A stretch of DNA of 64,000 nt from Coffea arabica (taxonomy: Eukaryota > Streptophyta > Magnoliopsida > Gentianales > Rubiaceae), in contig NC_092312.1 of NCBI RefSeq assembly GCF_036785885.1, forward strand, positions 24,446,001 to 24,510,000. Reading direction: 5' to 3'. The notes below the pieces were generated by a model that did not search any database, had not been told where the DNA came from, and worked only from the letters and a program-made list of their open reading frames with translations. Positions 56,936 to 64,000 of the stretch are shown here, one piece after another. The translations under genes were made by a program, and so were the position numbers. Each line of letters opens with the position of its first letter. Position 1 is the stretch's first letter.

Positions 56936-57784
56936 GTTAATCAGACTCATGAAATTTCTTTGTACTTGATTTCATAGGAAGAAGGTCTGTAGACTATTTG
57001 ATGAAACTAGCTCTTGGAGGGACTACATGGAAGAGATCATTGTTGTTGAACATAAGAGACGCTTTGTCTCTCTTTTAACAGAAGTAAATACGATGCAGCA
57101 GATGGTCAAGAGTAGAGGATAAGTCTTGAATTATTTTAGTGCATCACCAGAGGAAGTCTGGAATTAATTCTCTTGAAAATTTAAGATTGTTTGATTACAG
57201 CACCACCAGATTTGCGAATAGAAATTCTTATCAATTTTTTTTTAAAGTTTGTGTACTTTTTATTAAGCACAATGAATAGTCAGCCACGAAAACATTTCAT
57301 CAAACATTGTGTTCAAAAACTTGTCGAATCCATTCAAGAGGCGTACCACTGTATCATATATTTTACCTCCTGAAACTTTGGGTATCTAGTTGAGGTATTG
57401 TGGGGTTGGCGAAAAAGAAACCAATTTATTGGCAAAACCATTGTTGGTTTGCCTCACCTATGGTACTTTTTTTTTGTCGAAATGGAAGAATTTCTATAAC
57501 CTAATCTATCCTAATCTAAGGGGAAGGGGAGGGGAATTCGATGTGAATAGAGACTCCATCGAATAAAGCCAATTAAGTCTGCTACCTAAAGTGGCAATAT
57601 TTCCGGGCGGTTTGGAAATATTAATGGGCCCACCAACCGCGAGGCGTACTGCGAAAGCTGAAAATATAATGGAGTGTCACGGAATTCACATAAATATAAT
57701 GAGCCTAGGAATAAAACACCAAAGAGGAAGCGTAAGCAATACTAAACACAGCCATGCTGGTGGTATTTAACATAAACTGATTTT
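56936..57784. other. Intergenic, nothing recognised
   Basis: Mixed AT-rich sequence leading into the tandem array. A truncated array unit appears to start near 57760. Confidence 0.4.
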
Positions 57785-58648
57785 TGTGAAAGTAAAAAAC
57801 ATATTGCCCATAACATACCTGTTCTTTATGATTTTTTGGCATTACATCAACAAAATACTAGCTATTTACGGACATTTTATTCTGAATCATTACATTTATG
57901 TAAAATATATAAATGTTTGTAACTAAAATTGAAAAAATGTTACACTAATATTTTTACGAAAGGGAAACAAGTAGATTTTGTATTTAACAAATTTTACATA
58001 TGTGAAAGTAAAAAAGATATTACCCATAACATATCAGCTCTTTATGGGTTTTTTACGTTATATCAACAAAATACTAGTTATTTACGGGTATTTTATTCTG
58101 AATCATTACATTTATGTAAAATACATAAATGTTTGTAATTAAAATTGAAAAAGTGTTACACTAATATTTTTACGAAAGGGAAACAAGTAGATTTTGTATT
58201 TAACAAATTTTAAATATGTGAAAGTAAAAAAGATTGCGCCCATAACATACCAACTCTTTATGAGTTTTTTGCATTGCATCAACAAAATACTAACTATTTA
58301 AGGGATTTTACTCTGAATCATTACATTTATGTAAAATACGTAAATGTTTGTAACTAAAATTGAAAAACTGTTACAGTTATATTTTTATGAAAGGGAAACT
58401 GATAGATTTTGTATTTAACAAATTTTAAATATGTGAAAGTAAAAAAGATTGTGCCCATAACATACCAGTTCTTTATGAGTTTTTTGCATTACATCAACAA
58501 AATACTAGCTATTTATGGGCATTTTACTCTGAATCATTATATTTATATAAAAAACATAAATGTTTGTAACTAAAATTGAAAAATTGTTACACTTATATTT
58601 TTACAAAAGGAAAACTAGTAGATTTTGTATTTAACATAAATTAAATAT
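57785..58648. repeat. Four tandem copies of a ~216-bp unit
   Basis: Units 57785-58000, 58001-58216, 58217-58431 and 58432-58648 each begin TGTGAAAGTAAAAAA. Each contains CCCATAACATACC, ATCAACAAAATACTA, CTGAATCATTACATTTATG, ACGAAAGGGAAACAAG and AGATTTTGTATTTAACA. Neighbouring units differ by point changes and 1-2 base indels. The AT-rich unit is longer than typical plant satellites (about 160-180 bp), and the array is short. It could be a satellite seed or the internal repeats of a transposon. Confidence 0.92.
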
Positions 58649-61600
58649 GTTAAAGCAACATTACAGGTGGTTTTATGAGTTACTTAATTTGTTGACAAGA
58701 AACAATGTTTCTTTTGCAAAATTTGTTCATTAGAATTTTTCAAATAATTAGGGTAGAAAGGTAAATTTTCACAATCTTTTGTTAGCAATAGGCCCCAATT
58801 TCCTCCTAGGCAGTGACGAAGCCAAGATTTTTTCCTTGGGGGGTGCCAAAATTATTTTAATATGTTATGTTCAAAATAATTTTATTCTATTTAAATATAT
58901 GGCATCCTAAAATATCAAATATTAACTTTAATTATAATGGTACGTCTATTTAATAAATATGTAGCATAGTCATAACTAAAATTAAGACAAGAAATAACAT
59001 TTGATTGAATATCTTATAACATCACAAACCACCTACGTTGTACATTATGAAAAGATGCTTCAATATGTCACTTGTGCAAAAACAAATATATAACTATGCA
59101 GTATAAATATAACTATTTTCAATTAAAAAGAAATAAAAATTATGTTAACATACCTTGAATTTCATCCTCTTTTATTAAACGTAAATTGAGCTCTACGTTC
59201 TTTCATAAAACTAAATTCACATTTACACTTTGAAATCCCCTCAACTTTTCCTATTCCCATTCTACTTAACTTCAACGCCCAACAGGTCTTCAAGTTTCAG
59301 GTCACAAAAGACCTTTACACGTGTCCATTCAGCACATTTTCCCTACTGTTTGTAATCACAATTACTTACTTCTCCTGTTCCCCCAACTTTCCACACCTCT
59401 TCTTTGACTAGTAAACATATTGCAGCAACATCCCACTATTGACACCAATATTTTCTTAACAAATCAGAACGACCACAAAACGTTGGTTACCAGCAATCAC
59501 TAGAACCCTAACGAATTTGAATTGTATACAACAATTGGAAGCCTCAGTCCAGGTAACCTTGGTTCCAAGCTAATTCTTTTTCCCTTTTTCTATAGGGTAG
59601 GAAGTTGGTAATTGTCATATATTGCTATCAATTTCAGACCATATTGCTCCTGATTACATCAAGCAAATTTCAAAAGTTCCAAAGGGAGGGGAAACCAAAA
59701 AAAAAAAGGGCTTCAGTTATGGTCTCAGGAAATTTCTCGGAATAAAAAGACCGTAGGTTAATTTGTGAGGTTCCACTTTCTTTCTTACCCATCAATTTCG
59801 ATTTTTAAGTTGCTAAAAATTCGATGAACACACTGAGACAGCATAAGTATATAAATTGCATCCTTATGGGATACATCCTTACATCTTTGAATACATATTT
59901 TTAGTAGATATATTTCTACAATTGATTTTTTTTTTTTACAGTGTAAATATGTCTTTGTACGAACTGGTATAGACACATGAAACATCATTAATTACAATTC
60001 AACTTTTAATTCTTTTCATGCATGCATTGCATATTTAGATCCACTGTTAATTATTACAGGAAATATTAATCCTATATGTGTTTCTACATGTATATTGTGG
60101 TTTAAGAATTCAAGAGTTGTTGGAGGACAACTTCTGATTGAGTCACAACATTAGATGTCGATTTTCGAACAACGCAAATTCATTTCCATACCTGATGATC
60201 ACTTTGAATCATATATCTAACTATATTTTTCAGCCTGGCACTTGTTTGTACTCCAATCAAAACGAAGAAAACACATATTGCCTAATTAACCTCAAGTGAC
60301 AGTTGAGCCCTCAGTACTTCTACATTTGATTGCACGAAAATGGTGACAAGGATTAGGTGCAACTGGGCAGAGGGTATGCTACTAACCCATAGCATGGAGT
60401 CAACAACACACATGATGGCATAGTTTTTTGCGTTTTCTTGCACCTCTATTTTTTTTTTTGGGGGGTTAAATAAACAAAGTTTGTGTGATTTCGACTCTGA
60501 TTACTATAACGGGTCAGAGCATGCTTTCGAGATCGTAGATCGTTTATAAGAATTTTTACAAATCGCCCACAAATACAGCTCTCGCATCGACAACGAATTC
60601 GAATGCATGATTTTTTTTTTTTGTAAGAAAATGGTTCGTCTTTACCAATTGAACCAATTTCTTACACCTTTATGCCAACAATTCATGCATATATTGACAA
60701 AGGGATAAAACATAATCTCAGGCGTGTATTAAGTATTCTTTCTTTGTCATGGCCGGTTAGGCTTGTTCCCCACAGGCTGAACCTTGGCTGTCTAATTTAA
60801 GACTTTGAATGGTAATAGAGCTAAGCCCATGTATCTATTTTATGCATCAACAACATCACTTATGCTTCTATCCCGATCAAACATGCACAATAACGTGGAT
60901 GCTCCAATGAAAATACATAAAATCTTTTTTTTTTATTATAAAAACTTGCCAGCCTACTATCAGAATGAACCAAAATGATTAGATAAGTAGGAAACGTATG
61001 CATGGTGGTCCAGTGAAGTGACACAGCCAAAAACTTGAAAACCAGAAACTCAAAAATTGAATAATGAAAACGGCGGGGAAAGCAACTCAGCACCAGCAGC
61101 AGATTCCTCAGCAAGGTTACCCCATAGTAGACAAATCAATACAAGTATTAAGATAAGAAATATTAGCAAAAAAAAAAAAAACCCCTCATAGAACAATACT
61201 ACCTTTTCTATCAAAACTGTTCCATTAGTTGTTCCTCTTTGTCCCCTTAATTGTTTAGTACTCTTTACTTAGATAATTTCTGTAATTGTCTTACTCATTT
61301 AGAAGAGAGTTGTTAAGTTGGTAGAACCACCTTTGGTATGCTAATCTTACTGGCTTAGTGACAACAGGACATTAACAGGCAAATATTTACTTATGGTATT
61401 CTATTTGATGAAATTAGTACTTCTAGATGACGGATATTACAAGTTTCTTTGGTAATACCATGTATTTTTTCACAACAATTTTCTTTTGAAATCTTTATTT
61501 AATGTGTTATAAACGAGTCATTGATTAATTAATGTGTATTTCTATAATGTCGAAAATCATCAGGGATTTTCGTCACTTAACCATATAAAAATACGAACAT

Positions 61601-63525
61601 TTTCGAGCGAAATGGCTATAAAATTGAGATTTGGGTGACAAATTTCATCTTTTTTGTCTGAAAACTAAAGATTGCTTTGGAACACTTGCACAAATATTTT
61701 TGCCGTCCAACTCTTTCATATGGGTATATCCTATTTCCTTCATTTAACCTTAGCACAATGGATCTTCGTTGTTGACAGCACAAGATCCAAGCACAATCGC
61801 TCATTTTGGTAATCATTTATACATTTCAATGACAGAAAATAATAACATTAAAAATGATAAAAAACAAATGACAACAAGACAAGAAAAAGGAAAACAGCTG
61901 TTCCTCAAATAATTAAAATTAATGTCTTATCATTTGTTGCTTCTTATGAACGAAAGCAATTTGTTGCTTGTGAGGATTAAGTCTGCAATATATACAGCCC
62001 CAGTATCATCAGCTTTGGTCAATCCCTGAAAGGTAAATCAAAGAAATAATGAACTAAAAATTCTTCATTGGAAAATCTGTACAGGCCCAAGTTGAGCAGC
62101 AGCTATTGTCTGTACACATGGACAGATTGTTCCTCTTAACCATAATTATGGTGATGATGGAACCATGATAAGAGCATCCTAGCTGCTAATATTGAAAAGT
62201 CAATGCCATTATTTAATTAAACGCAATCAATGCTTACTTCTACAAAACCACCAAAAAAAAAGAAAGAAAAAGAAAGAAAGCTGAAACGTCACTTGCGTAT
62301 CAATTTTGAAGACATAGACAGATTGGAGAAAAATATATATGGTTTCAGCTAAGCCTCCATGCACAAGAGTTGTAATTTTCTCATTGGTCTGCCTAATGAG
62401 GTCTAGAGCAAATTTCTTGAAAATTGATGTTGAATTAATACAATGGAATTTAATATTTATATTACCAGGTTGTTGAGTTTTCAATTCTTTCACGATCAGA
62501 GATGAATTTTCAAAATCTGTCTAAGAAGCAGGACCTATTAATTTTCACTTAATTACTGAGAGGTTCCGAGTTGAACTTCTTGGTTTATGAAAATTATCCC
62601 AAATTTATATACAGAAGCACACAAAATTAATAGAAAATTACAAGGCATTAGGAGGTACTGTTTTAGAAGTAATTTTACCATTTGCATAGTTCTTGGATTT
62701 GGCTTCTTACTGTTTATATTTTGCATATCATCTATATATCCTATGTCATACATGTAATTGAATCAATAATAATTTGTAGGATACAAATTTATGACTCTTA
62801 GGAAATAGGAAATTACATAACTAGGCCAACACCTATTGATTGACCATTTCCATGTACACCAGTTCAAAAACTATGAAAATAAGGAAACAGCAAAGTCAGT
62901 CCATCCCTGTCCAGCTTTTAGTAGCAATGAAAAAACTAACTCTTGCTCAAAGTTTTGTGGGGCTTAATTACATATCAGCTAATGTTTGGGATTCAAACAC
63001 AAACACCTTCTAGTCATTGGATTTCCAACCTAAAAACTTGTTAATTAGAGCAATTTATGAACTTTTGAATTCTCAACTCTCAAAAAAAAAAAAAAAAAAT
63101 CCTCCTTAGCCTATAAACATTAAATACTATGATTAGATCTCACCACATCTTGTTAAAATTTATTCGATCATATCAGAGATCTTTCAACTTCACAAGTTGT
63201 GTCTTTCAATAGGCCCATAGAGCCTTATCACGAGTTAGTCTTCCAATATTGTATTTGTCGTTATAAACAGTGGCTCAAAATAATTAGCCGAGCCTTCATC
63301 TCATCAAAATAGAAAAAAGAGTAAAGTAAAAAAAAAAAAAAAAAAAGTCCCCCTCATGTTTGTCTTTGACCAAAACCCACTCTACTGACTCAGGAATCTT
63401 CTTTGGGCCGCCAAGATAACAATCTCCTAAAAAGAAAAACAAATAATTCCCCTCCAGTAACCTCCCAAAATAATAGTATCCATACCAATTCTCCTCTATT
63501 TATCTCTTTCTTTGACATCTTGGGA
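58649..63525. other. Long intergenic region upstream of XTH
   Basis: No gene was recognised in nearly 5 kb. The stretch 58800-58850 (AGTGACGAAGCCAAGATTTT, then CTTGGGGGGTGCCAAAATT) resembles a widely dispersed plant repeat, so at least part of this region is mobile-element debris. Poly-A or poly-T runs occur near 59698, 60447, 60608, 61168, 63081 and 63329. Confidence 0.45.
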
Positions 63526-63537
63526 AATATATATACA
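63526..63537 (+). promoter_or_regulatory. Probable TATA box of the XTH gene
   Basis: AAATATATATAC lies about 80-90 bases before the chosen ATG at 63618, a normal distance for a TATA box plus a short 5' UTR. Confidence 0.55.
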
Positions 63538-63617
63538 ACCTATTCATGCACGGCGTTTCCAGACAAAACAGTTTGATCAGAACACAAAAAACTTTTGATC
63601 ATTCATACCAGAGACAG

Positions 63618-64000
63618 ATGGACAAGTTCCACTTTCTTTGTACAATGTTACCATGTCTGATCCTCCTCTTTCTTCACCTATTATGTCCAGCCAACGCTGC
63701 TTTGAACAACATCGCAACTGTTCCATTCGGCAAAGGCTTCAGTCCGCTTTGGGGCGAACCAAACATCAAACGATCAGCAGATGACAAAACTGTCCAGCTT
63801 CATCTCAATCAGAACACAGGCATGCTTGCAATTTTTCATCTTGTTCTCCTGAATTTTGATCAGGTTTTACTTAGTTTTGAGCAAGCAGAAAAAGAAGAAA
63901 AAAAACTTGTACGCAAATAGTAAGATGGTTATCCTGAATTTATCATATGAAAACAGGTTCTGGGTTCAAATCATCTGATCTCTATAGCCATGGATTCTTC
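63618..64000 (+). CDS. XTH: Xyloglucan endotransglucosylase/hydrolase, 5' part only
   Basis: Exon 1 (63618-63819) encodes a signal peptide (MDKFHFLCTMLPCLILLFLH through CPANA) and then VPFGKGFSPLWGEPNIKRSA. This is the N-terminus of group III XTHs of the XTH28/30 type. Exon 2 starts at 63957 with SGFKSSDLYSHGFF and runs off the window. XTHs act in the cell wall, cutting xyloglucan and rejoining it to other chains or to water; the catalytic EIDFE motif would lie beyond 64000. The intron (63820-63956) starts with GC rather than GT: ACACAG/GCATGC joined to AACAG/GTTCTG gives the family sequence NTGSGF in frame. The ATG at 63618 is preferred over the in-frame ATG at 63546 because it opens directly into the signal peptide. 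Confidence 0.85.

Noticed and set aside
63546-63617. Upstream in-frame ATG as the XTH start
   Set aside because: It would put 24 polar residues before the signal peptide; the ATG at 63618 gives a standard XTH N-terminus.

Overview
The window is nuclear DNA of a flowering plant, most likely a eudicot. It is AT-rich, has long GT-AG introns, carries typical plant gene families (non-specific phospholipase C, BAHD acyltransferase, acyl-activating enzyme 19, xyloglucan endotransglucosylase/hydrolase) and has a large transposon load. I could not fix the species.

Layout. 539-1293: a short element with long terminal inverted repeats. 2638-6379: a four-exon non-specific phospholipase C (+). 7031-8405: a broken BAHD acyltransferase (-). 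8589-26317: one Helitron of about 17.7 kb on the minus strand. It holds a RepHel gene, an RPA1-like gene, a second RPA1-like remnant in the opposite direction, an inserted solo LTR, and a cargo block between the RPA1 and RepHel genes. The cargo consists of a lectin-type receptor kinase piece, a CYP72-clan P450 piece, an organelle-like stretch and a GTD-binding-domain piece. 26318-27420: tandem repeats interrupted by a hAT-like element. About 28.4-31.2 kb: a decayed L1-type LINE. 35681-37180: an intact BAHD gene (-), paralogue of the broken copy, with an internal 48-residue duplication. 37383-37784: a 5'-truncated LINE with target-site duplications. 38381-39231: a fold-back repeat. 39438-55476: a 17-exon acyl-activating enzyme 19/AASDH-like gene (+) that fills a quarter of the window. 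57785-58648: four copies of a 216-bp tandem repeat. 63618-64000: the first exons of an XTH gene (+), cut by the window end.

The strongest structural result is the Helitron boundary. The bases left of 8589 and right of 26317 join into one unit of a repeat that survives intact at 27198-27420. The empty site can therefore be read inside this window, and it falls between A and T as Helitrons require. The same repeat array was hit again by the hAT-like element, giving a relative order of events.

The two BAHD genes are probably an old tandem pair now separated by about 27 kb of transposon DNA. The copy whose upstream region abuts the Helitron has lost its reading frame and its catalytic HXXXD aspartate. 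The other copy is open throughout. The NPC, BAHD, AAE19 and XTH genes show no sign of acting together; this is an ordinary plant gene neighbourhood expanded by mobile DNA.
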